Of a DNA stretch of 64,000 bases, positions 1-8,220 are shown in pieces. Numbering within the stretch: the stretch's first letter is position 1; each line of letters begins with the position of its first letter. The stretch comes from Streptosporangium sandarakinum (GTDB lineage: Bacteria > Actinomycetota > Actinomycetes > Streptosporangiales > Streptosporangiaceae). The stretch is taken from assembly GCF_013409935.1 (NCBI RefSeq), contig NZ_JACCCO010000003.1:1240001-1304000 (forward strand), in the 5' to 3' direction. The position numbers and the translations under genes are program-made. The notes under the pieces are model-generated. The model worked only from the letters and a program-made list of their open reading frames with translations. It was not told where the DNA came from and made no database searches.

Positions 1-44
1 ACCCGGACCCTCCCGGCCGCCGGAGGCACCGGCGGCCCTCCCGG

Positions 45-794
45 TCAGCCGGGCAGGGGCAGGGCGGAGAGGACGACCACGCAGAGGACGGCGCAGACCA
101 GGGTGACGGCGGCGGTGCGGACCCGCGCCGCCGCGGTCGGCCGCAGGATGACCGGCAACGCCAGGCCCATGACCGCCAGGGCCGCGAGCGACCACGGAAC
201 CGCAAGGGAGCCCACGCGGTCCAGCAGCTCCGCCGACCGGAGCTCCTGGGTGAACCGGGCCAGCAGCAGCCCGCTGAGCACTCCCACCACGAGGTCGCCG
301 CACCGGCCGGGACGGCGGCAGAGATGCCCGGTCAGGCCGAAGGCGATCAGCACGGCGGCCAGCACCGCCATCTCCCAGCCGATGCCCCCGATGCCCCCCG
401 TGCCCTCGGTGCCGCCGGGGACGAGCGGGGTCTGGCGGTCGAGCGCGTGAGCCGTCATGTGACCGGCCGCGGTGCCCGCCCCGGTGAGGCCGCCGATCAG
501 CAGGGCCCAGCCGGGCCGGGAGATGCCACGCGTCATGGCCAGGACCAGCACGCCGTACAGGTAGGGGTCGTAGAAGGCCACGACATGCGCGGGCAGCGCA
601 TCGGCGGCCGTCTGACCGGCCAGGGAGAGGGCCATGCCCAGCGTCAGGCCCACCAGCATCCGGCCGATGACGGCCCGCTCCCGCCGATCCAGCACCCGGA
701 AGTCAGGCTCGGGGGAGGGATGTCGCTGCTCCGACGCCGGGAGAGCGGACTCCCGGGGCACGGGCCACCCCGCCACGTCATCGCTCGTCCCCAT
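45..794 (-). CDS. Polytopic membrane protein of unknown function
   Basis: This 249-residue protein is not one I recognise. After a charged, proline-rich N-terminus of about 45 residues there are roughly six hydrophobic segments (near residues 45-65, 75-95, 98-115, 140-160, 168-185 and 200-245), so it is an inner-membrane protein. A short glycine-rich loop (GGTEGTGGIGGIG) separates the third and fourth segments. The ATG at 794 is preceded by GTGAGG at about 7 bases, which supports this start. Upstream, around 875-915, there is an unusually AT-rich stretch that could hold its promoter. No catalytic motif is visible and the neighbour is unrelated, so no function is proposed. Confidence 0.75.
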   Translation of the reverse strand: MGTSDDVAGWPVPRESALPASEQRHPSPEPDFRVLDRRERAVIGRMLVGLTLGMALSLAGQTAADALPAHVVAFYDPYLYGVLVLAMTRGISRPGWALLIGGLTGAGTAAGHMTAHALDRQTPLVPGGTEGTGGIGGIGWEMAVLAAVLIAFGLTGHLCRRPGRCGDLVVGVLSGLLLARFTQELRSAELLDRVGSLAVPWSLAALAVMGLALPVILRPTAAARVRTAAVTLVCAVLCVVVLSALPLPG

Positions 795-922
795 GCGACG
801 GCCTCACCCCCCCGGGCGTCATGGAACCTCACCTCTACGGTTGTGATTCCGCATGTTGCCCGCGGGTGGTGTCAGAAAAATCGCAAAACTTATCTAAATT
901 TGCCCTCATTGTTGTACTCACT

Positions 923-1029
923 GCGACACTGCGTGTCGCGGCTCGGGGGCTGGTGTCCGGTGTCTTCCCTCGTCACTTCGTCGCTTCGCTCCTGCGTTCC
1001 TCGGTCCAGACACCGGCGCCCCCTCGCGG
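923..1029 (+). repeat. Dispersed structured repeat, copy A
   Basis: A 107-base element beginning with the hairpin GCGACAC-TGC-GTGTCGC, then GGCTCGGGGGCT, CGGTGTCTTCCCTCGTCA, and ending GTCCAGACACCGGCGCCCCC. It is repeated almost exactly 115 bases downstream and again, inverted, near 17.7 kb. It fills the gap between the membrane protein and the oxidoreductase gene. Confidence 0.85.
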
Positions 1030-1037
1030 TGTTCATG

Positions 1038-1144
1038 GCGACACTGCGTGTCGCGGCTCGGGGGCTCTTGCCCGGTGTCTTCCCTCGTCACTTCGTCGCT
1101 GCGCTCCTTCGTTCCTCAGTCCAGACACCGGCGCCCCCTCGCGG
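1038..1144 (+). repeat. Dispersed structured repeat, copy B
   Basis: Second tandem copy of the element at 923-1029, in the same orientation with a 115-base period. It keeps the terminal hairpin unchanged and has a handful of substitutions in the middle. A third, tail-only fragment (GTCCAGGCACCGGCGG and following, 1145-1171) abuts the 3' end of the oxidoreductase gene and looks like a truncated third unit. Confidence 0.85.
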
Positions 1145-1171
1145 GTCCAGGCACCGGCGGCTTCTTGCGGG

Positions 1172-2587
1172 TCAGAGGCCGTATTCCTCCAGGAGGCGGA
1201 GCCAGATCTCGCTGACCGTGGGGAAGGACGGTACGGCGTGCCACAGCCGGTCGAGGGGCACCTCGCCGGTCACCGCGATCGTCGCCGAGTGCAGCAGTTC
1301 GGCGACGCCCGCGCCGACGAAGGTCACGCCGAGCAGGACGCGGCGGCGCTCGTCCACCACCGCCTTCGCCCGTCCCCGGTAGTCCTCGCCGAGCAGGTAG
1401 GCCCCGGTCACCGAGGCCAGGTCGTACTCCACCACGCGCACGTCGAACCCCGCGGAGCGGGCGGCGGCCTCGGTCCGGCCGACCGCGCAGACCTGCGGGT
1501 CGGTGAAGACCACCTGGGGCGCGCCGAGGGAGTCGGCTACGGCGCGCAGCCCCGGCAGGTCGTCGCGGTCGCCCCGGACCCGCGCCGCGATCACGTCGCC
1601 GCACACCCGCGCCTGGTACTTGCCCATGTGGGTGAGAAGGTTGCGGCCGTTGACGTCGCCCACCGCGTACAGCCAGCCCTCGGGGACCCCGGTGGCGCGC
1701 ATGCTGTCGTCGACCTCCACCGGGCCCTTCTCGGGCAGGCCCACGGTGCCGAGGCCGAGGTCGCCGGTCGCGGGCCGGCGCCCGGTGGCCATCAGCAGCT
1801 CGTCGGCCGTGATCGGCGGGCCCTCGCTCAGGTGGACGGTCACCGGGCCACCCGGTACGGACCGCTCCACCTTCGTCACCTCGACGCCGAAGCGGACGTC
1901 GACGCCGCCGTCGGCCAGCGAGTCGCGCAGCAGCTTCCCGGCGAACGGCTCCATCCGGTCCAGCAGCGAGCGGCCCCGCACCAGCATCGTCGTCTCCTCG
2001 GCGCCGAGCCCGTGCATGGCCTGCGTCATCTCGCAGGCCACCACGCCGCCGCCCACCACGACGAGCCGCTTCGGGATCTCCTGGGCGACGGTCACCTCAT
2101 GGCTCGTCCAGGGGGCCGCCTCCCGCAGACCGGGGATCGGCGGGAGCGCCGCCCGGCTGCCGGTGGCCAGCACGACCGCGTGCCGGGCGGTCAGCAGGCG
2201 GACGGCGCCGCCGGGAGCGGTCACCTCGACCCGCAGCGGTCCGCTCAGCCGCCCCCGGCCCCGTACGAACTCCGCGGGCACGCTCTTGATCCACTTCACC
2301 TGCCCGGCGTCGTCGAGGTGCGAGACGGCCTCGTCGCGGCGGGCGAGCACCGCGGCGACGTCCAGGGGTCCCGTGGACATGCCGGGCACCCGGCGGACGT
2401 CGGCGGCCAGCTCCACCGGGCGCAGCAGCGCCTTGCTGGGCACGCACGCCCAGTAGGAGCACTCCCCGCCGGCGAGGTCCTCCTCCACCACCGCGGCGCT
2501 CAGCCCCCCGCGGACGGCCCGGGCCGCGACGTTCTCCCCGGCGGGGCCGGCCCCTATCACGATCACGTCGAACTCGTCGGACACCAT
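1172..2587 (-). CDS. FAD-dependent pyridine nucleotide-disulfide oxidoreductase (Lpd/MerA-like)
   Basis: The 471-residue product has the class I flavoprotein disulfide reductase layout: FAD-binding GAGPAG near residue 12, a CX4C redox-active disulfide (C43, C48 in GGECSYWACVPSK), a central NAD(P) site (VVVGGGVVACE), the second FAD motif (YAVGDVNG) and a C-terminal dimerisation domain. Length matches dihydrolipoamide and mercuric reductases. In those enzymes a His-Glu pair near the C-terminus (HPT.SE) protonates the thiol; here the aligned residue is Phe455 (SFPTVSE), with Glu460 retained, so substrate chemistry may differ. GGAGG lies 2 bases before the ATG at 2587 but 5 before an in-frame GTG at 2584, so the true start may be one codon later. 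It appears monocistronic; the substrate cannot be told from sequence. Confidence 0.88.
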   Translation of the reverse strand: MVSDEFDVIVIGAGPAGENVAARAVRGGLSAAVVEEDLAGGECSYWACVPSKALLRPVELAADVRRVPGMSTGPLDVAAVLARRDEAVSHLDDAGQVKWIKSVPAEFVRGRGRLSGPLRVEVTAPGGAVRLLTARHAVVLATGSRAALPPIPGLREAAPWTSHEVTVAQEIPKRLVVVGGGVVACEMTQAMHGLGAEETTMLVRGRSLLDRMEPFAGKLLRDSLADGGVDVRFGVEVTKVERSVPGGPVTVHLSEGPPITADELLMATGRRPATGDLGLGTVGLPEKGPVEVDDSMRATGVPEGWLYAVGDVNGRNLLTHMGKYQARVCGDVIAARVRGDRDDLPGLRAVADSLGAPQVVFTDPQVCAVGRTEAAARSAGFDVRVVEYDLASVTGAYLLGEDYRGRAKAVVDERRRVLLGVTFVGAGVAELLHSATIAVTGEVPLDRLWHAVPSFPTVSEIWLRLLEEYGL

Positions 2588-2779
2588 TACCTCCACAGGA
2601 CGCGTGCGCCGTCGTACAGCGGCGACCGCACCAGCTTCCCACCCTGCCGCCGGTACGTCCTGTCTGCCCCCGAACCCGCCGGTCCGGATCGGGTACGGCG
2701 AAGGCCACCCGTTCCGGTATCTTTCGTCAGCCGTTGTGTTCCCCGGCCCCCGCGGGCCGGATCCCCGAGATGAGACGTC

Positions 2780-4531
2780 ATGACCTCCGACCAGGCGCGC
2801 GCCGCCCGTTCCCGGCATGGCCGCTGGAACGCGCAGACATGGTTCAACGTCGTGCTGCTGGCCATGGCCGTGCTGCTCGCCGTATCCGCGGTGTTCGGCG
2901 CGAGCGTGCTGCGCACCGCGGCTCAGGCGTCCGACCGGCTCATCGACCAGATCACGGTGGGCAGGCTCCAGGCCGAGCGCATGCAGACGAGTCTCCTGAA
3001 CCAGGAGACCGGCCTGCGGGGCTTCGCCATCACCGGCAAGGAGGAGTTCCTCCAGCCGTACGAGGACGGCCTGAGCGCCCAGCGGGCCGCCGCGGCGCAG
3101 GTGCGGACGGTGGCGCCGGGGGAGAAGGCGCTGGGCCGGCTGGAGTCGGTCGAGCGGCTGAGCGAGCGGTGGCGCTCCGAGTACGCCGAGCCGATGATCG
3201 AGGCCGTACGGCGCAGCGGCCCCTCGGCCGTGTCCCAGCTGCGGGCCGAGGAGAGCAAGGCCGCCTTCGACGCGGTCCGCCGCGCGCTCGACGACCAGAA
3301 CGCCGCCTGGAGCGCGGCCAGGGACCGCGCCCGCGCCGAGCTGGAGCGGACCCGCACGACCCGCGACACCACCTTCTTCATCATCCTGGCCGGCTTCCTC
3401 CTGATGATCGTCACGGTCGCGGTGCTGCTGCGGGTGGCGGTGTTCCGCCCCCTGGCGCGCCTGGGCGAGGCGTCCCGCCGGGTCACCGGGGGCGACTTCT
3501 CCCATCACGTCGACACCGGCGGCCCGGCCGACCTGGCGGCGCTGTCGAGCGACATGGAGGCGATGCGGCTGCGGATCGTCACCGAGCTGGAGGAGGCCCG
3601 CGGCTCCCGGCAGCAGATCGCCGCCCAGGCCGAGGAGCTGAAACGATCCAACGCCGAGCTGGAGCAGTTCGCCTACGTCGCCTCCCATGACCTGCAGGAG
3701 CCGCTGCGCAAGATCGCCTCCTTCTGCCAGATGCTCCAGCAGCGCTACGCCGACCAGCTCGACGAGAGGGCGAACACCTACATCGACTTCGCCGTCGACG
3801 GCGCCAAGCGCATGCAGGTGCTCATCAACGAGCTGCTCACCTTCTCCCGCGTGGGCCGCGTCCGCCAGGAGCCGGCCCCGGCCGGCCTGAACGAGATGAT
3901 CGGCCACGCGCTGGCCAACCTCGCGGCGGCCGTGGAGGAGTCGGACGCCGAGATCGAGGTGGGGGACCTGCCGGTGGTCGTCGGCGACCGCACCCAGCTG
4001 GTGATGCTCTGGCAGAACCTGATCGGCAACTCCCTGAAGTTCCGCACCCCCGGCAGACGGCCGCACATCCGGATCGAGGCCGAGCGGGGCGACGGGGAGT
4101 GGCGGATCTCCCTGACCGACAACGGGATCGGAATCCCGGCCCACTTCGCCGACAAGATCTTCGTGATCTTCCAGCGGCTGCACCACCGGGACGCCTACGA
4201 GGGCACCGGGATCGGCCTGGCTCTCTGCCGGAAGATCGTCGAGCAGCACCAGGGCAGGATCTGGCTGGACACCGAGTACACCGAGGGCGCCCGTTTCGTC
4301 CTCACTCTGCCGGTCGCCGACGTCCCGGACGCTCCCGACGTCTCCGACGGCGAGGCCGGAGCCGAGCGGACGGACGTCCCGGCCCCGTCTTCCGGCGGGA
4401 CTCCGGCGTCCCCCGGTGAGACCGCGGAGCCCTCCGCCGGGGTTGCGGCGGACGGGAAGGCGGCACGGGCGGAAGCCGGCGACTCGCATGACCCGGGGAA
4501 CGCGGAAGGCACGCGGGCCGAGAGCGGCTGA
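2780..4531 (+). CDS. CHASE3-like sensor histidine kinase
   Basis: A 583-residue membrane sensor kinase. A transmembrane segment near residues 22-44 and a second near 198-220 bracket a helical extracellular domain of the CHASE3 type (QETGLRGFAITGK is characteristic). A HAMP linker follows, then a coiled coil, the HisKA dimerisation domain with phospho-accepting His303 in VASHDLQEPLRK, and a HATPase_c domain with the N box (LIGNSLKF), G1 (DNGIGI), F box (IFVIFQRLH) and G2 (GTGIGLAL). The kinase core resembles the phytochrome-like subfamily. The last 75 or so residues are a low-complexity Pro/Ala/Glu/Asp tail. No response regulator gene is adjacent, so this is an orphan kinase here. The signal is unknown. 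Confidence 0.92.
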   Translation: MTSDQARAARSRHGRWNAQTWFNVVLLAMAVLLAVSAVFGASVLRTAAQASDRLIDQITVGRLQAERMQTSLLNQETGLRGFAITGKEEFLQPYEDGLSAQRAAAAQVRTVAPGEKALGRLESVERLSERWRSEYAEPMIEAVRRSGPSAVSQLRAEESKAAFDAVRRALDDQNAAWSAARDRARAELERTRTTRDTTFFIILAGFLLMIVTVAVLLRVAVFRPLARLGEASRRVTGGDFSHHVDTGGPADLAALSSDMEAMRLRIVTELEEARGSRQQIAAQAEELKRSNAELEQFAYVASHDLQEPLRKIASFCQMLQQRYADQLDERANTYIDFAVDGAKRMQVLINELLTFSRVGRVRQEPAPAGLNEMIGHALANLAAAVEESDAEIEVGDLPVVVGDRTQLVMLWQNLIGNSLKFRTPGRRPHIRIEAERGDGEWRISLTDNGIGIPAHFADKIFVIFQRLHHRDAYEGTGIGLALCRKIVEQHQGRIWLDTEYTEGARFVLTLPVADVPDAPDVSDGEAGAERTDVPAPSSGGTPASPGETAEPSAGVAADGKAARAEAGDSHDPGNAEGTRAESG

Positions 4532-4593
4532 GGCGCGGGCGGCGTTGGGACCATGACGTGACCGGAGGGCGGCGCGGAAGACCGCCGGGTGGC

Positions 4594-4611
4594 TATACCG
4601 TTGACCGGGTG
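4594..4611 (+). promoter_or_regulatory. Candidate -10 element for a leaderless Lrp transcript
   Basis: TATACC lies at 4594-4599, nine bases before the GTG at 4609, with no Shine-Dalgarno sequence between them. This fits a leaderless mRNA starting at or next to the GTG, a common arrangement in actinomycetes. No convincing -35 box is visible, so this is suggestive only. Confidence 0.35.
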
Positions 4612-5076
4612 GAGGAGATCGACCGCCGAATCGTGACATTACTGGCGAGTGACGGCCGGATGAGTTTCACCGACCTCGCCAAGGAGACCGGGTTGTCGGT
4701 GTCGGCGGTGCACCAGCGGGTGCGTCGGCTGGAGAAACGCGGGGTGGTGCGGGGATATGCCGCGCTGGTCGACTACGAGGCGATCGGGCTTCCGCTGACC
4801 GCGTTCGTGTCCATCAAGCCGATCGATCCGGCCGCCGCCGACGACGCCCCCGTCCGGCTGGCCCACCTGGCCGCGATAGAGGCGTGCCACAGCGTCGCCG
4901 GTGACGAGAGCTACATCCTCAAGGTCAGGGTGGCGTCGCCGTTCGCGCTGGAGGAGCTGCTCAGCCAGATCCGCACCGCCGCCAACGTCTCGACCCGGAC
5001 GACCGTCGTGCTGAGCACGCCGTACGAGCACCGGCCCCCGGAACCGGCGGGCGGTGGGCCCGGCGGGGACGCCTGA
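4609..5076 (+). CDS. Lrp/AsnC-family transcriptional regulator
   Basis: A 155-residue regulator: an AsnC-type winged helix-turn-helix at the N-terminus (EEIDRRIVTLLASDGRMSF, then LAKETGLSVSAVHQRVRRL), a linker, and the RAM effector-binding domain with the expected GDESYILKVRV strand. Family members form dimers to octamers that bind amino acids and control amino acid or peptide metabolism. The reading frame is open back to a GTG at 4558, but the first 17 residues would be atypical and have no homology, so the GTG at 4609 is preferred. It follows the histidine kinase by 77 bases on the same strand but probably has its own promoter. The target is unknown; the downstream neighbour is HelR. Confidence 0.88.
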   Translation: MEEIDRRIVTLLASDGRMSFTDLAKETGLSVSAVHQRVRRLEKRGVVRGYAALVDYEAIGLPLTAFVSIKPIDPAAADDAPVRLAHLAAIEACHSVAGDESYILKVRVASPFALEELLSQIRTAANVSTRTTVVLSTPYEHRPPEPAGGGPGGDA

Positions 5077-5211
5077 CCCCGCCCGCCGAGCCCCATGGGG
5101 CCCGCTGAGCCCCGTCGGGCCTGGAGAGTGCCCCACGGAGTCCCGCCGGCCTCACGGAAGCCTGCGGGGTCCCACGGAAGCCTCACGGAGCCTTGCGGGA
5201 GCCCGTCGCGT

Positions 5212-5239
5212 CCTTCCCGCCTGTGCGCGGCGGGGAAGG
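5212..5239. terminator. Hairpin downstream of the Lrp gene
   Basis: CCTTCCCGCC pairs with GGCGGGGAAGG across a 7-base loop with one bulged base, giving a stable GC-rich stem without a U tract. It is a plausible terminator in the 380-base gap 5077-5457. The rest of that gap holds degenerate direct repeats of ACGGAAGCCT and CACGGAG (about 5140-5200) and no credible gene. Confidence 0.5.
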
Positions 5240-5457
5240 CGTGGCAGGCCGTACGACGGGCGCGGGAGCGCGGCGGAAGACGTGAGCGGGCCGCATGACG
5301 GGCGCGGCGTACGGCGGGCATGCTGCGGGCATACGGTGGCCGGGGACGGCGGGGGAGGTGCGAGCCGGGGGAGCGCGTGGGATCAGGCGAGGACGGAGAG
5401 GCCGAGACCAAGCTGTGATCGGGGTGTGGAGGCGGGTTCCTCGACGAGGCTGCTAAG

Positions 5458-7809
5458 ATGGCTGGCTGTCACAACAGCCAAATGAGCCCGGAGCATCCCA
5501 TTAGCATCAACAATAATGGATCGGCGACCGTCCGTCAACACGAGGTCGCTCGGGAGCAGGAATACGTCTCCGCCCTCTACGAGCGGCTCGACGTGCTCCG
5601 CGAGCGCACCCAGCGCCAGTTGGACGAGGTGCTCGCGCAGGGTGGGAGCGGCGGCACGCACCAGAACCGCTCCGAGCGCGACAGCTTCGCCGGGATGTAC
5701 GCCGAGCGCCTGGGCCGCCTGTGGGGCGTGGAGAACGGCCTGTGCTTCGGGCGGCTCGACAAGGCCGACCAGACCGCCCTCTACATCGGGCGCATCGGCC
5801 TGGCCGACGACGACCAGCGCCGGCTGCTGATCGACTGGCGGGCGCCGGTGGCCCAGCCGTTCTACGGCGCCACCCCCGCCGCGTCGATGGGCGTCACCCG
5901 CCGCCGCCACCTGCAGACCAAGGGGCGCACGGTGGTCGGGGTGGACGACGACCTGCTCGACCTCGACGGACTCACCGACGAGGACGTCGCCACCCTCAAC
6001 GGCGAGGCGGCGCTGCTGGCCTCCCTCGGCGCCCGGCGGACCGGGCGGATGCGCGACATCGTGGCGACCATCCAGGCCGAGCAGGACCGCATCATCCGCT
6101 CCGACCTGGACGGCGTGCTGGTCGTGCAGGGCGGTCCCGGCACCGGCAAGACGGTGGTCGCCCTGCACCGGGCGGCCTACCTCCTCTACACCCACCGGGA
6201 GCGGCTCGCCCGCCGGGGCGTGCTCATCCTGGGCCCCAACTCGACCTTCATGCGCTACATCGACCAGGTGCTCCCCTCGCTGGGTGAGACCGACGTGCTG
6301 CTGTCCACGGTCGCCGAGCTGTACCCCGGGCTCGTCCCCACGGTCCGGGAGCGCCCGGAGGTCGCCGCGGTCAAGGGCGACGCGCGCATGGTCCAGGTGG
6401 TGGCGCGAGCCGTACGGGAGCGGCAGCGGGTGCCGCGCAAGCCGGTCGAGATCCGCCTCGACGGCCACACCCTCAGGCTCGACGGCCGGGCCCTGGAGGC
6501 GGCGCGCAACCGGGCGGCCCGCTCGGGCAGGCCGCACAACGAGGCCCGCGCGGTGTTCGTCCGCCACCTGCTCAACATCCTGGCCCGGCAGATGGCCAAG
6601 CAGCTCGGCAAGGGCGTGATCGACGACGACGAGCTGGCCGGCATCCGCGAGGACCTGCGCACCGAGCGGCCCGTCAAGGCCGCGCTGAACAGGCTGTGGC
6701 CCTACACCACCCCCCGCCAGCTCCTGGTGGGGCTGTTCACCTCGCGCGAGCGGCTGGAGTACGCCGCGGGCGGGCTGCTGGACGCCGCCGAGCGCGAGCT
6801 GCTGCTGCGCGAGCCGCCCCGGCGCGGCGAGGACTGGTGGGCCCCCTCCGACGTGCCGCTGCTGGACGAGGCCTCCGAGCTGCTCGGCGACATCGACCCG
6901 GCGGTGCTGCGGGCCGGGGCGTGGTTCGCCGAGGAGGAGCAGGCCCTGGCGCGGGCCGCCGCCCAGGACGAGCGGCAGCACCAGCTCACCTACGCCAGGG
7001 AGGTGCTGGAGCTGACCGGCCTGGCGGAGATCATGGACGCCGAGAAGTTCGCCGCCCGCCACCTCTCCGACGAGGTGTACCTCACCACCGCCGAGCGCGC
7101 CGCGGCCGACCGGACCTGGGCGTTCGGCCACGTCATCGTGGACGAGGCCCAGGAGCTGTCGGAGATGGACTGGCGCATGGTGATGCGCCGCGTCCCCAGC
7201 CGGTCGATGACGATCGTCGGCGACCTGGCGCAGACGGGCTCCTCGGCGGGCGCCCGCTCCTGGGGCGACGTCCTCGACCCGTACGTCGCCGGGCGCTGGC
7301 GGCAGGAGACCCTCACGGTCAACTACCGCACCCCGGCCGAGCTGATGGCCGTGGCGGCGGAGGTGCTCGCCCTGGTCGGGCCCGGCCTGAGCGCGCCCAC
7401 CTCGGTCCGCGAGACCGGCGCCCGGCCCTGGGCGGCCTCCCCGGTGGACCGCCTGCCCGGCCTGGTCGCCGCCGAGGTCGCCGAGGGGGGCCGCACGGTG
7501 GTGATCGTCCCGGAGACCGGCCGGGAGAAGTACGGCGAGCTCGTCACCGGGGCGGTCCCGGGCGCGGTCGCCGCGCCCGGGGCCGCCGCGCTGGACGCCC
7601 CGGCGGCGGTCCTGACCGTCGCCGAGGCCAAGGGCCTGGAGTTCGACACGGTCATCGTGGTGGATCCGGAGGCGATCCTGGGGGAGTCGCCACGCGGGGC
7701 CAGCGATCTTTACGTCGCGCTGACCAGGGCGACCCGCCGCCTTGGCGTCGTCCACGACGGCCCGCTGCCCGGGGCGCTCTCTCGACTTGAGGTACATCGG
7801 ATCACATGA
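5458..7809 (+). CDS. helR: HelR/HelD-type RNA polymerase recycling helicase
   Basis: The 783-residue product is a UvrD/Rep-like superfamily 1 ATPase of the HelD class. It has an N-terminal coiled-coil arm (about residues 28-60, HEVAREQEYVSALYERLDVL), Walker A GGPGTGKT (225-232), the expanded insert typical of HelD, Walker B/DEAQ at about 562-565 (VDEAQELSEMDW), motif III (GDLAQTGSS), and the C-terminal motifs NYRTP and VAEAKGLEFD. HelD proteins strip stalled RNA polymerase from nucleic acid; actinobacterial HelR also displaces rifamycins. The start is uncertain: ATG 5458 has GAGG at 8 bases, but a TAAGAT box overlaps it and a second in-frame ATG lies at 5482. I saw no rifamycin-associated element upstream. 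Confidence 0.88.
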   Translation: MAGCHNSQMSPEHPISINNNGSATVRQHEVAREQEYVSALYERLDVLRERTQRQLDEVLAQGGSGGTHQNRSERDSFAGMYAERLGRLWGVENGLCFGRLDKADQTALYIGRIGLADDDQRRLLIDWRAPVAQPFYGATPAASMGVTRRRHLQTKGRTVVGVDDDLLDLDGLTDEDVATLNGEAALLASLGARRTGRMRDIVATIQAEQDRIIRSDLDGVLVVQGGPGTGKTVVALHRAAYLLYTHRERLARRGVLILGPNSTFMRYIDQVLPSLGETDVLLSTVAELYPGLVPTVRERPEVAAVKGDARMVQVVARAVRERQRVPRKPVEIRLDGHTLRLDGRALEAARNRAARSGRPHNEARAVFVRHLLNILARQMAKQLGKGVIDDDELAGIREDLRTERPVKAALNRLWPYTTPRQLLVGLFTSRERLEYAAGGLLDAAERELLLREPPRRGEDWWAPSDVPLLDEASELLGDIDPAVLRAGAWFAEEEQALARAAAQDERQHQLTYAREVLELTGLAEIMDAEKFAARHLSDEVYLTTAERAAADRTWAFGHVIVDEAQELSEMDWRMVMRRVPSRSMTIVGDLAQTGSSAGARSWGDVLDPYVAGRWRQETLTVNYRTPAELMAVAAEVLALVGPGLSAPTSVRETGARPWAASPVDRLPGLVAAEVAEGGRTVVIVPETGREKYGELVTGAVPGAVAAPGAAALDAPAAVLTVAEAKGLEFDTVIVVDPEAILGESPRGASDLYVALTRATRRLGVVHDGPLPGALSRLEVHRIT
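5464..5479. promoter_or_regulatory. Palindrome at the helR start
   Basis: GGCTGT-CACA-ACAGCC is a perfect 6-base inverted repeat between the two candidate start codons of the helicase gene and just downstream of a TAAGAT -10-like box (5454-5459). If transcription starts near 5466, it would be an operator or a 5' hairpin rather than coding sequence. Confidence 0.4.
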
Positions 7810-7834
7810 GACCATTGACGGCTCTCGCCGATCC

Positions 7835-7876
7835 TGTCCCAGCTGCGGAAACTTGATGTTTCCGCTGTTAGGGACA
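7835..7876. terminator. Long interrupted stem-loop after helR
   Basis: TGTCCC pairs with GGGACA and, inside, GCGGAAAC pairs with GTTTCCGC around a TTGAT loop; the two stems (14 base pairs in all) are separated by an AGCT/TGTTA internal loop. It starts 25 bases after the helR stop and probably terminates that transcript, although no run of T follows. The internal bulge would also suit a regulatory RNA element. Confidence 0.55.
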
Positions 7877-7879
7877 CGG

Positions 7880-7907
7880 TTGACATCTGCGCTGGGGTCG
7901 GTAGTTT
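7880..7907 (+). promoter_or_regulatory. Orphan sigma-70-type promoter
   Basis: TTGACA (7880-7885), a 16-base spacer and TAGTTT (7902-7907) form a near-consensus vegetative promoter. No convincing gene begins downstream before the hairpin at 8180, so it may drive a non-coding transcript or a long leader for lnt. Confidence 0.5.
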
Positions 7908-7913
7908 GCTGCC

Positions 7914-8220
7914 CAGTCCAGCACGGGACTGACCGGTTGGCCGCCTTTCGACATCGCCGCCTCCTGCGCCCGTGACGGGGGAGACCCCGTCCGTACAGCC
8001 AGGCGCAGGATCGGTGTTCCGTCGAGGCGGGGCACCCCTTCCGGGCGGGGGGTTGGACCCAGGAGGGGCCCGGGCACCCAGTAGACAACGGCAATCCGCG
8101 CCCGCCGCCGACGGGACGGAACCGGTCCGAAGGGCGGCCCGGGCTCTCTTCCCGCTCCCGTGCGAGCGCCGCAAGCGCCGGGGTGATCCCGCGGGCCTCC
8201 GTCCGCCCGGGGATCACCCC
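7914..8220 (+). ncRNA. Candidate non-coding transcript
   Basis: This 300-base interval lies between a TTGACA-N16-TAGTTT promoter and a very strong hairpin at 8180-8220. The open frames across it (for example a GTG frame from 7972) run through the terminator hairpin and lack the third-position GC bias of neighbouring genes. I could not match it to SRP RNA, RNase P RNA, tmRNA or a known riboswitch by eye. The alternative is a long 5' leader of lnt. The call rests on the two flanking signals only. Confidence 0.3.
8180..8220. terminator. Strong hairpin upstream of lnt
   Basis: GGGGTGATCCC pairs perfectly with GGGATCACCCC; after one bulged G the stem continues CGGGC/GCCCG around an 8-base loop, giving 16 base pairs. 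The following GTTGCCGTTTCCG is only weakly T-rich. It separates the candidate transcript at 7.9 kb from lnt. Confidence 0.6.

Noticed and set aside
923-1144. CRISPR-like array at the tandem 115-base repeats
   Set aside because: Only two full units, no short constant repeat with unique spacers and no cas genes nearby.
2640-2779. Extension of the oxidoreductase frame to 4639 on the minus strand
   Set aside because: The extra sequence is antisense to the histidine kinase and has no domain content; the FAD motif and ribosome site mark the start near 2587.
5077-5457. Rifamycin-associated element upstream of helR
   Set aside because: I looked for the GGGGCTTGC/GCAAG.CCCC inverted motif; only GCCTTGCGGGAGCCC-like partial matches occur, without symmetry.
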